Notes: generated from the letters alone by a model not told the origin. Shown: positions 1 through 8,234, counted from the stretch's first letter. The stretch is 40,672 nt of DNA from CAZDBA01 sp964503615 (GCA_964503615.1 CAZDBA010000022.1:1-40672); one strand, 5' to 3'. Program-made: numbers and translations.

Positions 1-38
1 CCTTTTTGTTCTCCCTCCATTTAGATTCAAGAACAGGC

Positions 39-2894
39 TCAAGCCGATTCGACTTCGTCGATACTTATAGTTTTCAAGTAGAACTGAACTTGTTGGGCGG
101 ACAGGTTGGGCGGTAGCTCGTTAAGTAGTTCTGAGAATTCGTCCGTTCCCATTTCGTCGATCAACTTTTGGATCGCTTTGATATCGGAATTTGAAAGCAA
201 CCATGTGAGTTCTGTTGGCAGTTGGTTTAGAGCTGCAAGAATCGCGTGATCGAAGACGGTGCCCAATTCGATTCCGCGAACCTGTTGCAAGTGTGCGGGT
301 GAATATCCGTCTGACAAAAGGCGCCAAGTCCAATAAAACGAAGGCTTGATTGCGTTTTCGTCGGGCATGTCCAATCGCAAGCGACGTTCGTCCATGAACT
401 GCTGGCTATCGTTCGCTGGAACTGGCAACTCGTTGGCTGCGATTTCTTCCTCCGTTGATTCTTCTGCGGCATCAACGGGTTCATCAGCGAATTGATTGTC
501 AAACAATGAACCGGTGAACAATGAATCGGCCTCTTCCTCGGCATCCGTTTGCCAAGCTGGGTTCTCTTCAACGACCAATTCGTTTTCATCGTCCGCTACA
601 TCATCCTCATCCGCCAAATCATCCGGTTCGACAATTCGGTTCTCGGTTTCGGTTTCGTCCTCCTTGATTGGCTTGTACGGTTTTGCGTTCAGTGAAACAA
701 TCTCCAGCGGAGCCGTCTCGTAGGGCTCTGAGCCTTCGTCTAATTTGTCTTCGACCTCTGTTGGCGGTTTGGCGAGGTGGGGCTTTTTGCCAGAAAAATA
801 GTTGCTGAGCTGCATCCCGAGTTCGTCTGGAATCTGCCCCGCGAAATCTTCGACGTGCAATCCTTTCATGACTTGGATTCCACTGCGCGAAACGACCAGC
901 AACGGCCGAAACCGCGTGTTTTCAATTTGCTGGATAAAACCTCTTTCGCAAAGCCATTCCAACAAGTTGACCACATCGTTTTGTCGCAACCGTTTTAACA
1001 ACCCGAACGTACTGAGTTTCGAAAGTCCGCCCTGTTTCATCTTTTTGGAACCGGATCCGGTCAGCATTTGAGCGATCGCCTTCTTGCCAAACCTGCCTTT
1101 GGTCCTGGCAACACCGCTCAAAGTGACTTGAATCACGTACAGTACCGCATCTCGATCTCCTGCAAAGTCGGACATTCCGGAACCCGCAGACCGTTCAACG
1201 CAGTTATCACAGAGGCCGCAATCACCTCGATTCGCATCGCCGAAATACTCTAGGATCTCATCCTGTCGACATCGACGCGTTGTGGCCAATCGAATCATCG
1301 TGTCCAACCGCGCCAACTCTTCCGCTTTACGATTTTGCAATTCGGAAAAGTCCAAATTCAGTTCAACAAAACGTTTGGTGCGGTCTACAACGTGAATCGC
1401 CCGCCCTCGGAAGGGAGGCACAAAGTCGACTTGGTCCAGTTTTTTGATTTCGCGAATCGCCCGCATAATTGCGGTCCATTTCATATCGAGTTCTTTTTCC
1501 AAACGTTGCGGTTGGAACAGAACCAGTTCATTTCGAATCGGACCGACCGTTTTCTCAAGCCCACGCATCACGTGGCGTTGAGTCCGCGCGTCGCGTGGTA
1601 GATAGTCGATCAAAGTTGAAAGTTCTGAGTTGATTCGAATGCCTGCCATATTCTGCTGCGAATCCAGTCGCTCTATCGCACCGCACTTGTCCAACAAGTT
1701 CTCACAATTACCAACACCCGAGGAACCGATCGAGAGGTCGAGATCTTCTTTGATTTGTTGCAGCGTGATTTCGATCGGGTCCTGCTCGAAAGCTGCCAGA
1801 TAGTCGTAGACTTGCTTGACCACCTCTCGCGATGGGTAGTTGTTCTCGACAAAGAACTCTTGCAAGAATCGGTCTTGGTAGGAGTAGAGCATCAAACAGG
1901 TCGAAGGTTTTCCGTCTCGACCTGCCCTGCCTGCCTCCTGATAGTACGCTTCGATGCTACCCGGCAAATTGTAGTGCAAAACAAATCGAAGGTTGGATTT
2001 GTCGATTCCCATTCCAAACGCATTAGTCGCAACAATGATCGGTGTGCGACCAGTCATAAAATTCTCTTGGACGGTTCGTCGCTGCGCTCCGTCTAAACCG
2101 GCGTGGTAGTATTCGACTCTGCGATCAATTTTTCCTGCAACCAATTCGACGACATGCTCGCAATTTTTTCGTGTTGAAGCGTAAACGATTCCGCTGCCTG
2201 GGGTGGTCTTGAGAAACTCGATCAGTTTTTCGTCTCGCTGGGAATTCGAGTTTGGTGACTCGACGCGAAGGGCCAAGTTCTTGCGTGCGAAACCAGTTAC
2301 AAAAACAGCCGGGTCCTCCAATTCAAGGACTTTGCAAATGTCGTCACGGACGGTTTGCGTGGCAGTCGCGGTCAAGGCAACCGTTTGCGGATTACCTAGT
2401 AGAGTGCGTAAACGTCCCAGCCGCGCGTAATCGGGACGAAAATCGTGCCCCCATTGGCTGATGCAGTGGGCCTCGTCGACTGCTAATAACTGGATATTGG
2501 TTTCTGCAACTGCTTGCATAAACGCCACGCTTCTTAGACGCTCCGGTGCGACGTAGACCAATTTGTATTGGCCATTGACCATGGCGTTAATTCGTGCAAA
2601 CTGATCGGCAGGTTGGAGAGAACTATTGATGCACGTGGCGGCAAAGCCTTGCTCTTGCAGACTGTCAACTTGATCTTTCATCAGAGCGATCAATGGCGAC
2701 ACGACGATGGTCACACCTTCGCGGGCGATCGTCGGCAGTTGATAACAGAGACTTTTACCACCGCCAGTGGGCATGATACACAGGGTATCACGGCCGGAGA
2801 AAATGGCGTCGATCACTTGATCCTGCCCAGGCCGAAAACTCGTCAGGTTGAACCTGCTCAAGTAGTCTTTCGGTGACGAGGGTTGGTCAGGCAC
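39..2894 (-). CDS. recQ: RecQ-family ATP-dependent DNA helicase
   Basis: A 3'-5' SF2 DNA helicase for recombinational repair and fork processing. The FRPGQ motif 0 lies at residues 20-24, Walker A (PTGGGKS) at 42-48, DEAH at 140-143 and motif VI (QEAGRAGRDG) at 319-328. A four-cysteine zinc site follows at C542, C559, C562 and C565, then an RQC-like winged helix at about 580-680. In E. coli RecQ the zinc cysteines follow the helicase core much more closely, so about 160 extra residues sit between the two here; similar spacing occurs in some other bacterial RecQ proteins. From about 735 to 850 the chain is a strongly acidic linker. The last 100 residues resemble the C-terminal helix-turn-helix found in some RecQs, and I see no HRDC domain. 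At 951 residues it is long for the family. The start is GTG (2894) and the gene is divergent from the ABC operon. Confidence 0.95.
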   Translation of the reverse strand: MPDQPSSPKDYLSRFNLTSFRPGQDQVIDAIFSGRDTLCIMPTGGGKSLCYQLPTIAREGVTIVVSPLIALMKDQVDSLQEQGFAATCINSSLQPADQFARINAMVNGQYKLVYVAPERLRSVAFMQAVAETNIQLLAVDEAHCISQWGHDFRPDYARLGRLRTLLGNPQTVALTATATQTVRDDICKVLELEDPAVFVTGFARKNLALRVESPNSNSQRDEKLIEFLKTTPGSGIVYASTRKNCEHVVELVAGKIDRRVEYYHAGLDGAQRRTVQENFMTGRTPIIVATNAFGMGIDKSNLRFVLHYNLPGSIEAYYQEAGRAGRDGKPSTCLMLYSYQDRFLQEFFVENNYPSREVVKQVYDYLAAFEQDPIEITLQQIKEDLDLSIGSSGVGNCENLLDKCGAIERLDSQQNMAGIRINSELSTLIDYLPRDARTQRHVMRGLEKTVGPIRNELVLFQPQRLEKELDMKWTAIMRAIREIKKLDQVDFVPPFRGRAIHVVDRTKRFVELNLDFSELQNRKAEELARLDTMIRLATTRRCRQDEILEYFGDANRGDCGLCDNCVERSAGSGMSDFAGDRDAVLYVIQVTLSGVARTKGRFGKKAIAQMLTGSGSKKMKQGGLSKLSTFGLLKRLRQNDVVNLLEWLCERGFIQQIENTRFRPLLVVSRSGIQVMKGLHVEDFAGQIPDELGMQLSNYFSGKKPHLAKPPTEVEDKLDEGSEPYETAPLEIVSLNAKPYKPIKEDETETENRIVEPDDLADEDDVADDENELVVEENPAWQTDAEEEADSLFTGSLFDNQFADEPVDAAEESTEEEIAANELPVPANDSQQFMDERRLRLDMPDENAIKPSFYWTWRLLSDGYSPAHLQQVRGIELGTVFDHAILAALNQLPTELTWLLSNSDIKAIQKLIDEMGTDEFSELLNELPPNLSAQQVQFYLKTISIDEVESA

Positions 2895-3062
2895 GGATAA
2901 TAAAACAGAAATAAAGGTGCATTTTGTTGGGCATCGAACAGGTCCAAGGATTATAAAATAGTTTCAGCTTGGGAATAGCGGACAAGTTCAGGAATAAATG
3001 ACAAAGCCGGAACCGAGGGCAGGTTTTGTGCGTATTGGACAGATGGCGGTTAATAGAAACAG
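2895..3062. other. Divergent intergenic region between recQ and the ABC operon
   Basis: This 168-bp gap must hold the promoters for both recQ (minus) and the ABC exporter operon (plus). A TATAAA stretch at 2952-2957 is a possible -10 on the plus strand, but no convincing -35 lies at the right distance. No clear operator or terminator is visible, and no good Shine-Dalgarno precedes the ATG at 3063. Confidence 0.4.
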
Positions 3063-3812
3063 ATGATCAAGATCTCCGAACTTTCCAAGACGTTCCAGAC
3101 GGGCAACCGCAAGATCCACGCTGTAAAAAGCGTGTCGTTTAACGTGGCCAATGGGCAAGTATTTGGTCTGCTGGGCCCCAATGGAGCGGGGAAAACCACA
3201 ACGATGCGAATGATCCTTGGTTTGCTAGGACCGGATTCTGGTTTCGCCGAGATCGATGGAATGCGATCTGACCAACAACCAGATGAAATTAAACGGCGGG
3301 TTGGCTTTTTGACTGCATCGGCTGGTGTTTATCAATGGCTTTCCGGTAGAGAAGTTTTGCGTTTTTTCGGCGATGTCTATGGACTGCCACCTGCGACGGT
3401 GGACCAGCGAATTGAGGAACTTTCGGAGCTTTTACAACTGAAAGGCTTTCTTGGCCAGCGGTGCTCAACTCTCAGCACTGGCCAGAAACAAAGAATCAAT
3501 CTTGCACGAGCTCTCGTTCACGATCCTCCCGTGATGATGCTGGACGAACCAACGCTTGGCTTGGACGTGGTCGGAAGCCAAGTGATCTTTGAATATATCG
3601 AGTTGCTCAAACTACAAAACAAAGCAGTGATTTTATGTACGCACCGACTGGAACAGGCTCAACGAATCTGCGATAAATTCGGCTTGCTGCACGAGGGACG
3701 CATGTTGCACGAAGGCTCGCTCGAGGAGTTGCAGAACACCACAGGCAGACGCGATCTGGTCGAGATGTTTATTGATTTTCTAGCGACCGATCAGAACGGC
3801 TCACTCGCCTAG
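3063..3812 (+). CDS. ABC transporter ATP-binding protein (NatA-like)
   Basis: Cytoplasmic ATPase subunit of an ABC-2 exporter, 249 residues, a complete single nucleotide-binding domain. Walker A is GPNGAGKT (residues 38-45), the signature is LSTGQ (137-141), Walker B is VMMLDEP (157-163) and the H-loop histidine is H194. Its closest general likeness is the NatA sodium-exporter ATPase type, but the substrate cannot be read from the sequence. The stop lies 4 bp before the next start, so it is surely cotranscribed with the permease gene and works with it. The start is ATG. Confidence 0.93.
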   Translation: MIKISELSKTFQTGNRKIHAVKSVSFNVANGQVFGLLGPNGAGKTTTMRMILGLLGPDSGFAEIDGMRSDQQPDEIKRRVGFLTASAGVYQWLSGREVLRFFGDVYGLPPATVDQRIEELSELLQLKGFLGQRCSTLSTGQKQRINLARALVHDPPVMMLDEPTLGLDVVGSQVIFEYIELLKLQNKAVILCTHRLEQAQRICDKFGLLHEGRMLHEGSLEELQNTTGRRDLVEMFIDFLATDQNGSLA

Positions 3813-3816
3813 GCAC

Positions 3817-6081
3817 ATGAACGATACTCCAACAGATAGAAACGACGACCCGAACAACGCTTCGAACCTGAACGCGTTGCCCGCGGCCTCCCCTGCGCGT
3901 GGGTTTCGAATTGGTCGACTTGCGATGAAAGAACTTCGCGAGACGTTACGGGATCGGCGGACGATCATTACGCTGATCGCCATGCCGCTGTTGGTCTATC
4001 CGATTCTCAGCTTGGTCTTTCGAACGTTCCTGTTTTCGACCGTAGCTTTACTGCCGGCCAACGAGCCAATCGAATTCACAATCGCTGTGGAAACCAATTT
4101 ATCACCAAAAGAATACGTTAGTTTTGAAAACGATCTTTATAACCTGACAAAAGATCAATTCGAAGATAAGTATGCAAGCCAGAAAGCCAAATCGGCTGAC
4201 AAGGGTGGCGAAACGGCACCTTTAATTGCCCAGCCCAATCAACCGTTGGTGTACGTTGACTTTCAAAATCACAAATGGGCATTTTTAGAATATCACGATC
4301 AATCAAACTTGAGTTTGCGGGTTGAGAGCGGTGAAATTGATATTGGACTTCGGGTAACAGCGAGTGAACCCGGTGTCCAGACTCAGTTGGTTTTCAACCC
4401 CGCGAACCCTCGCTCGCAAGCTGCAGCATCCTATTTCACAAAGCGCTTTGATTTGTTCAACCTGCGTTTTCTGATGAGAGTTAGCGGAGCGAACAAGCCG
4501 GTATTGACCTACGATTCGGTGAAAGTCGAGCCGCTGAACAAACAGCCCATTGGCGTCTCGATCGCGGCAATTATCCCATTGATGCTGGTGTTGATGACGA
4601 TCACAGGAGCCGTCTATCCCGCAATCGACTTGACCGCAGGTGAACGAGAGCGGGGAACTTTGGAGACTTTGATTGCCGCTCCCATTCCACGGATCAGCAT
4701 TTTGGTTTCCAAATTCGTCGCCGTTCTGACGGTTGCGGTTCTAACGGCTGCTCTAAACATAATTGGCATGCTGGTAACGTTGTGGGCGTTCAAGCTAGAA
4801 GGAATGTTGGCCGGCCCCGATGGAATTACGCTGGCGATGGTGGTAAAGATTTTTGCGCTTTTGGTTTTGTTCGCCGGCTTCTTTTCTGCTTTGCTGCTGG
4901 CTGTTACAAGTTACGCCAGAAGTTTCAAAGAAGCTCAAGCCTATTTGATTCCGATCATCCTGCTTTCGCTCGCGCCTGGATTGTTAGCCATGACGCCAGG
5001 GTTGTCGTTGAGCGGCCCGCTGGCGGCAGTTCCGATGGTCAATATTCTTTTACTGGCCCGCGATGTGATAGAGAATCAAGTTGCCACGGTTCCGGCTTTG
5101 ATCGCAGTGGTCTCTACGATCCTCTATGGCGGTTTGGCAATCCTGATTGCGGCAAAAATTTTTGGGACCGATGCGATTTTGTATGGCAGTCAGGGCAGCT
5201 GGAAAGATCTTGTTTCTCGGCCAAGTGAATCGCAACCCTTGATCCCGCTTTCGATAGCAACCGCCTGCCTTGCCTTGTTGTTTCCAGCCAATTTCGTGCT
5301 GATTGGGTTCCTGGGTCGGTTCGAAGGCGAACTTACCTATCGTTTGGCTTTGATGGGTATGTTTACGTTTCTAACCTTTTGGGCTTTTCCAAGTCTTATC
5401 GCGAGGTTTCAAAAAGTTAATTTCAAAACGGGCTTCGGCTTGGCTTTGCCTAAGCCCAGATTCCTGTTGGTCGGATTGCTTTTGGGCGTCAGCCTGTGGC
5501 CTTTGGTGATGTCGATCATTTCTGGCTGGCAGTTTGTGCTGGAAGGAATCATGGGCAGCGCTGAATCGCAACAATGGCATGACCGATTGATCGAGTTCGG
5601 TAAGGCTCAGGCGACCAACCTGCGTGAAGTTCACCCAGCCATTATCGCGTTGACTTTTGCGATCATTCCCGCGGTTTGCGAAGAGTGGTTTTTTCGAGGC
5701 TTTTTGCTCCGTTCACTTTTGAGCAAGCGATCTCCGTGGATCGCGATCGGAATTTCAGCGTTGGTGTTTGGCTTTTTCCATGTCCTAAGCAATAGTGTCG
5801 TTGCGATGGACCGTCTGTTGCCGACCACGTTGGTTGGGATCGTGTTAGGCATGTTGTGTTACAGAAGTGGCTCGATCATTCCCGGAATACTATTGCATAT
5901 GCTGCACAATGCGTTCGTCGCATTTTTAGCGTACTACCAACCTCAGCTCTCTAAGCTTAGCTGGTTTCCTGAAGCCGACGCGCCGATTCCGTTGACATGG
6001 ATTATCGTCTCCGCAATCGTTTCTGCAATTGGAGTGCTGATTCTATTCGAATCAAAGCAACACGATTCGAAAACGATTTAG
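3817..6081 (+). CDS. ABC-2 permease fused to a CPBP-family intramembrane protease
   Basis: A 754-residue polytopic membrane protein. Residues about 25-450 form an ABC-2/NatB-type permease: a first membrane helix near 48-70, a large extracytoplasmic segment to about 245, then a block of helices starting near residue 248, including a GERERGTLETLIAAP stretch typical of these permeases. Residues about 470-740 form a second membrane domain with all three CPBP (CAAX protease/bacteriocin-processing) motifs: E622-E623 with R627, H655 in FFHV, and H694/H697-N698. All the expected glutamyl protease residues are present, so the protease half looks catalytically intact. This fusion architecture is known in bacteria, notably planctomycetes. 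The partner ATPase is the gene immediately upstream. The role of the protease half is unknown; processing a peptide before or during export is one inference. The stop overlaps the convergent downstream gene by 4 bp. Confidence 0.9.
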   Translation: MNDTPTDRNDDPNNASNLNALPAASPARGFRIGRLAMKELRETLRDRRTIITLIAMPLLVYPILSLVFRTFLFSTVALLPANEPIEFTIAVETNLSPKEYVSFENDLYNLTKDQFEDKYASQKAKSADKGGETAPLIAQPNQPLVYVDFQNHKWAFLEYHDQSNLSLRVESGEIDIGLRVTASEPGVQTQLVFNPANPRSQAAASYFTKRFDLFNLRFLMRVSGANKPVLTYDSVKVEPLNKQPIGVSIAAIIPLMLVLMTITGAVYPAIDLTAGERERGTLETLIAAPIPRISILVSKFVAVLTVAVLTAALNIIGMLVTLWAFKLEGMLAGPDGITLAMVVKIFALLVLFAGFFSALLLAVTSYARSFKEAQAYLIPIILLSLAPGLLAMTPGLSLSGPLAAVPMVNILLLARDVIENQVATVPALIAVVSTILYGGLAILIAAKIFGTDAILYGSQGSWKDLVSRPSESQPLIPLSIATACLALLFPANFVLIGFLGRFEGELTYRLALMGMFTFLTFWAFPSLIARFQKVNFKTGFGLALPKPRFLLVGLLLGVSLWPLVMSIISGWQFVLEGIMGSAESQQWHDRLIEFGKAQATNLREVHPAIIALTFAIIPAVCEEWFFRGFLLRSLLSKRSPWIAIGISALVFGFFHVLSNSVVAMDRLLPTTLVGIVLGMLCYRSGSIIPGILLHMLHNAFVAFLAYYQPQLSKLSWFPEADAPIPLTWIIVSAIVSAIGVLILFESKQHDSKTI

Positions 6082-6428
6082 TTGTGGCCTAAATCAAAAC
6101 GCCACTTCCATTCGACAAAACCCAGTCCAGCAACGTATACACCTTCGCCAATTTTGTGCACGATGCCGAAGGTTGAAATTTCCCGCCAGTGCGTTGCAAC
6201 AATCAAGACACAGACCGCCAACCAAGCCATATTGGCGATGGCAAGAATCTTTAGGGCAACCAGCGAACGAGGTTTTCGCGTCGTCAACCAAAGTGAGTAG
6301 CTGCCATAAACCAGATTCGCTATCGCTACGCCGATGATTATCCACAGTGGCAAATTATCCCAGCGGCTGATCGTTTGGCAGAACAAAAGCAAGAAGACTC
6401 CGACAACGAGCCCGCCAATGCAGTCCAA
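6078..6428 (-). CDS. Small four-helix membrane protein of unknown function, start uncertain
   Basis: A 116-residue hydrophobic protein with about four predicted membrane helices and a KPR-containing basic loop in the middle. I do not recognise the family. The open frame can begin at TTG (6428), but the reading frame continues upstream to an in-frame TAG (6471-6473) that follows an ATG (6489-6491) by six codons. The codons between TAG and TTG read like protein (FGDSIDQLKEKILWL), so the natural N terminus may lie further upstream and be broken by the stop, or the gene may start at a non-canonical codon. No Shine-Dalgarno supports any choice. It overlaps the convergent permease gene by 4 bp. Confidence 0.55.
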   Translation of the reverse strand: MDCIGGLVVGVFLLLFCQTISRWDNLPLWIIIGVAIANLVYGSYSLWLTTRKPRSLVALKILAIANMAWLAVCVLIVATHWREISTFGIVHKIGEGVYVAGLGFVEWKWRFDLGHN

Positions 6429-6533
6429 CCACAGGATTTTTTCTTTGAGCTGGTCAATCGAGTCGCCAAACTAGCCGGAAGAAAATGACATGTACAGAAG
6501 TTGCGTCACGATGCCACACGGAAGACAAAGCAC

Positions 6534-6580
6534 AAGTGTTGAATTTTCGATCTAAAAAAACCGCTAACCGCTCAACACTT
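6534..6580. repeat. 9-bp inverted repeat upstream of the XRE promoter
   Basis: AAGTGTTGA (6534-6542) and TCAACACTT (6572-6580) are exact reverse complements separated by 29 bp, ending 20 bp before the -35 of the XRE promoter. It could be a regulator site with widely spaced half-sites, or a stem-loop separating the two divergent genes. Nothing in the sequence decides this. Confidence 0.5.
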
Positions 6581-6600
6581 CGAAAAACGTCATTTTTTGT

Positions 6601-6629
6601 TTGACTTATCTCGCTAAATCGTGTAGTAT
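6601..6629 (+). promoter_or_regulatory. Sigma-70-type promoter of the XRE operon
   Basis: TTGACT (6601-6606, five of six matches to the -35 consensus) is followed after exactly 17 bp by TAGTAT (6624-6629, four of six matches to the -10). It lies 43 bp before the XRE start codon, which is a sensible leader length. The -10 is inside the palindrome described next. Confidence 0.7.
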
Positions 6630-6638
6630 TTACTACAC
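6621..6638. promoter_or_regulatory. Palindromic operator overlapping the XRE promoter -10
   Basis: GTGTAGTATTTACTACAC has two perfect 8-bp arms (GTGTAGTA / TACTACAC) around a central TT. It covers the -10 hexamer completely, the classical position for a repressor operator. XRE-family proteins bind such short palindromes as dimers, so autorepression by the next gene is the simplest reading. That is inference; no second copy of the palindrome was noticed in the window. Confidence 0.7.
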
Positions 6639-6671
6639 ACTTGTAAAAGCCTTTGTTTTGCAGGCATATTC

Positions 6672-7025
6672 ATGAGCGAATTTGGCAACCACATCCGGAA
6701 AAAACGGGAGTCTCTTAAGCAAGAGGACCGCAGCTATTCGGTACGACAGGTTGCCGCCCGGATCGAAGTTGAGCCTTCGTTCCTTAGCAAAGTCGAAAGA
6801 GGCATCGAGCCTCCTCCTTCAGAAGAAAAAATACGGGCAATCGCCAAAGATCTGAATGAGGACCCCGACGTATTGTTGGCAATGGCCGGGAAAGTCTCTG
6901 CCGATCTGATCAAGATCATTTGCCGACGCCCTGCGCTTTTCGCAAAGCTAATTCGAGATTTGAAGAAGATGCCCAACCATGCCGTTTTACGATTGGTACG
7001 GGAGGTGCGAGACGGAGACTGGTAA
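6672..7025 (+). CDS. XRE-family helix-turn-helix transcriptional regulator
   Basis: A 117-residue cytoplasmic DNA-binding protein. An HTH_3/XRE domain spans about residues 5-70: the VRQVAARIEVEPSFLSKVERG stretch contains the two recognition-motif helices. It is followed by a DPDVLLAMAGK segment and a C-terminal helical region ending in VREVRDGDW. Regulators with this kind of tail are often encoded next to an ImmA/IrrE-type protease, but the neighbour here has no HEXXH motif. The ATG start is preceded by a weak AGG eight bases upstream. It is the first gene of a two-gene unit with the unknown protein 24 bp downstream, and its promoter contains a palindrome it probably binds. Confidence 0.9.
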   Translation: MSEFGNHIRKKRESLKQEDRSYSVRQVAARIEVEPSFLSKVERGIEPPPSEEKIRAIAKDLNEDPDVLLAMAGKVSADLIKIICRRPALFAKLIRDLKKMPNHAVLRLVREVRDGDW

Positions 7026-7049
7026 TTTTAAGTTTTACGGGAGAGTTGT

Positions 7050-8087
7050 ATGATTGAATTGAAACGAGACAAACTTATCTTTTCATTTCCAGAAGTTCAC
7101 AGGCAAGCGAATTTGATGGTGACGATGCAACGAACGTTGCGAATCCCCGATGACGGCAAACGTTATCCGTTGCCTCCGGGCTTGGGGAAATTTCCGCTTC
7201 GTCATGTCGACGATTTTTCCAATTCGGTCCCTTCCGGTTGGAGAAAACGGGGTGGCGTAATGATGCCGATCTATCAATCGGAAGCGCTTTGGTTACACTT
7301 CGAATCCAACTTCGATTCGGCGCGAAGAACCGGCTATCCATTCGCAATTAAAATTGCCACGGGCAAAATCAATGCGGTAAACGGTGAAGGGTGGTCCAAT
7401 GGACTGTCTCAATCAGAGCAAGACTACCTCGTTTCACCTCTTCAACCCTGGCTGGATGGATACTGTGTTGAAAAAGGCCTGATCCGCCAGTTCGTAGCTA
7501 TGCCACTGGGTGCTGGCTATACCGCTGAAGAACAAATCACAGGCGAGGCGGAGCATGGCGGGTTGCAAATTATCGTTTATCCGATGAAAGCAAAAGAGTT
7601 TGAAAAACGCTTTCCGTACACCAAACTCTCGGTCCGACGAAGGGCTAGGTCGTTAGGATCGGATTGCCAGGATGACTATGGATGTATAACACTCGGGGAA
7701 ATGGGACTATCTCCAGGCGGAATGATGAACCAGGAAATTACCGATGATCCTTATGGGCATACCGTATGGGACTCAAACACTTCCAGTCGATGTTTTGTTC
7801 ATCTCGCCAATTCGATGACATGGAGTTCGATCACGGGCAAGACCCCACCGCATCCTCCTATGACTGCAAAGAAATATTCGAAATACGGATTGCCCTGGTT
7901 CGAGTATTACACCGAACAGCCAGCCATTGAAGGATCTGAGCGACTGAACAATCTCAAATCGGTACGCGAGATGGGCGAACTGAAGGGAGACCAGCCCTTA
8001 CCCGAAAACGAAACGGCGACACCGAGCAATATTCAGGTCACGTTTAATAAAACCACCAAGTTCCAAGTGCGAGAAGGGGAATTCTAG
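7050..8087 (+). CDS. Conserved-looking protein of unknown function, partner of the XRE regulator
   Basis: A soluble 345-residue protein with no signal peptide or membrane segment. I do not know a function or Pfam name. It is dense with strings typical of strongly constrained families: LPPGLGKFPL near residue 41, YPFAIKIATGKINAVNGEGW near 97-116, QPWLDGYCVEKGLIRQFVAMPLGAGYT near 135-165, EHGGLQIIVYPM near 170-181, and YGLPWFEYYTEQ near 285-296. I recall similar proteins annotated as hypothetical in actinobacteria, but cannot verify this. No HEXXH, P-loop or nuclease signature is visible. A strong Shine-Dalgarno (GGGAGAG) lies just upstream of the ATG, unlike most genes here, and it follows the XRE gene by 24 bp, so the two are very likely cotranscribed. 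Confidence 0.85.
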   Translation: MIELKRDKLIFSFPEVHRQANLMVTMQRTLRIPDDGKRYPLPPGLGKFPLRHVDDFSNSVPSGWRKRGGVMMPIYQSEALWLHFESNFDSARRTGYPFAIKIATGKINAVNGEGWSNGLSQSEQDYLVSPLQPWLDGYCVEKGLIRQFVAMPLGAGYTAEEQITGEAEHGGLQIIVYPMKAKEFEKRFPYTKLSVRRRARSLGSDCQDDYGCITLGEMGLSPGGMMNQEITDDPYGHTVWDSNTSSRCFVHLANSMTWSSITGKTPPHPPMTAKKYSKYGLPWFEYYTEQPAIEGSERLNNLKSVREMGELKGDQPLPENETATPSNIQVTFNKTTKFQVREGEF

Positions 8088-8094
8088 AGACCAA

Positions 8095-8109
8095 AACCCA
8101 AAGTGGGTT
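8095..8109 (+). terminator. Weak stem-loop after the unknown-protein gene
   Basis: AACCCA (8095-8100) and TGGGTT (8104-8109) pair around a 3-base loop 8 bp after the stop codon. There is no proper U-tract, so intrinsic termination is uncertain. Confidence 0.3.
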
Positions 8110-8113
8110 GATT

Positions 8114-8203
8114 GTTTGTAGTGCGATTCGTTAGAAGTCCATTAGTCGTCTATTCGCAGTACCGCCTTCAGGCGGAATTCCGGCTAAAGCCAGTACTACA
8201 AAC
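8114..8203. repeat. REP-like palindromic intergenic element
   Basis: Outer 9-bp arms GTTTGTAGT (8114-8122) and ACTACAAAC (8195-8203) are exact reverse complements. Inside the right half lie two small palindromes, CCGCCT-TC-AGGCGG and GGCT-AA-AGCC, bounded by AGTAC and GTACT (8158-8197). This is the pattern of a short non-coding mobile palindrome, and the inner 40 bp resembles a repeat I associate with planctomycete intergenic regions. It lies between two convergent genes. Another small palindrome, CAACT-CA-AGTTG, follows at 8208-8219. Confidence 0.6.
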
Positions 8204-8234
8204 CGGTCAACTCAAGTTGGGCGAACGACTAGTA

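Noticed and set aside
6621..6638. Similarity of the palindrome to BlaI/MecI operators
   Set aside because: Those operators combine TACTACA and TGTAGTA half-sites in the opposite order as I recall, and no BlaI or MecI gene is in the window; the adjacent XRE gene is the simpler owner.
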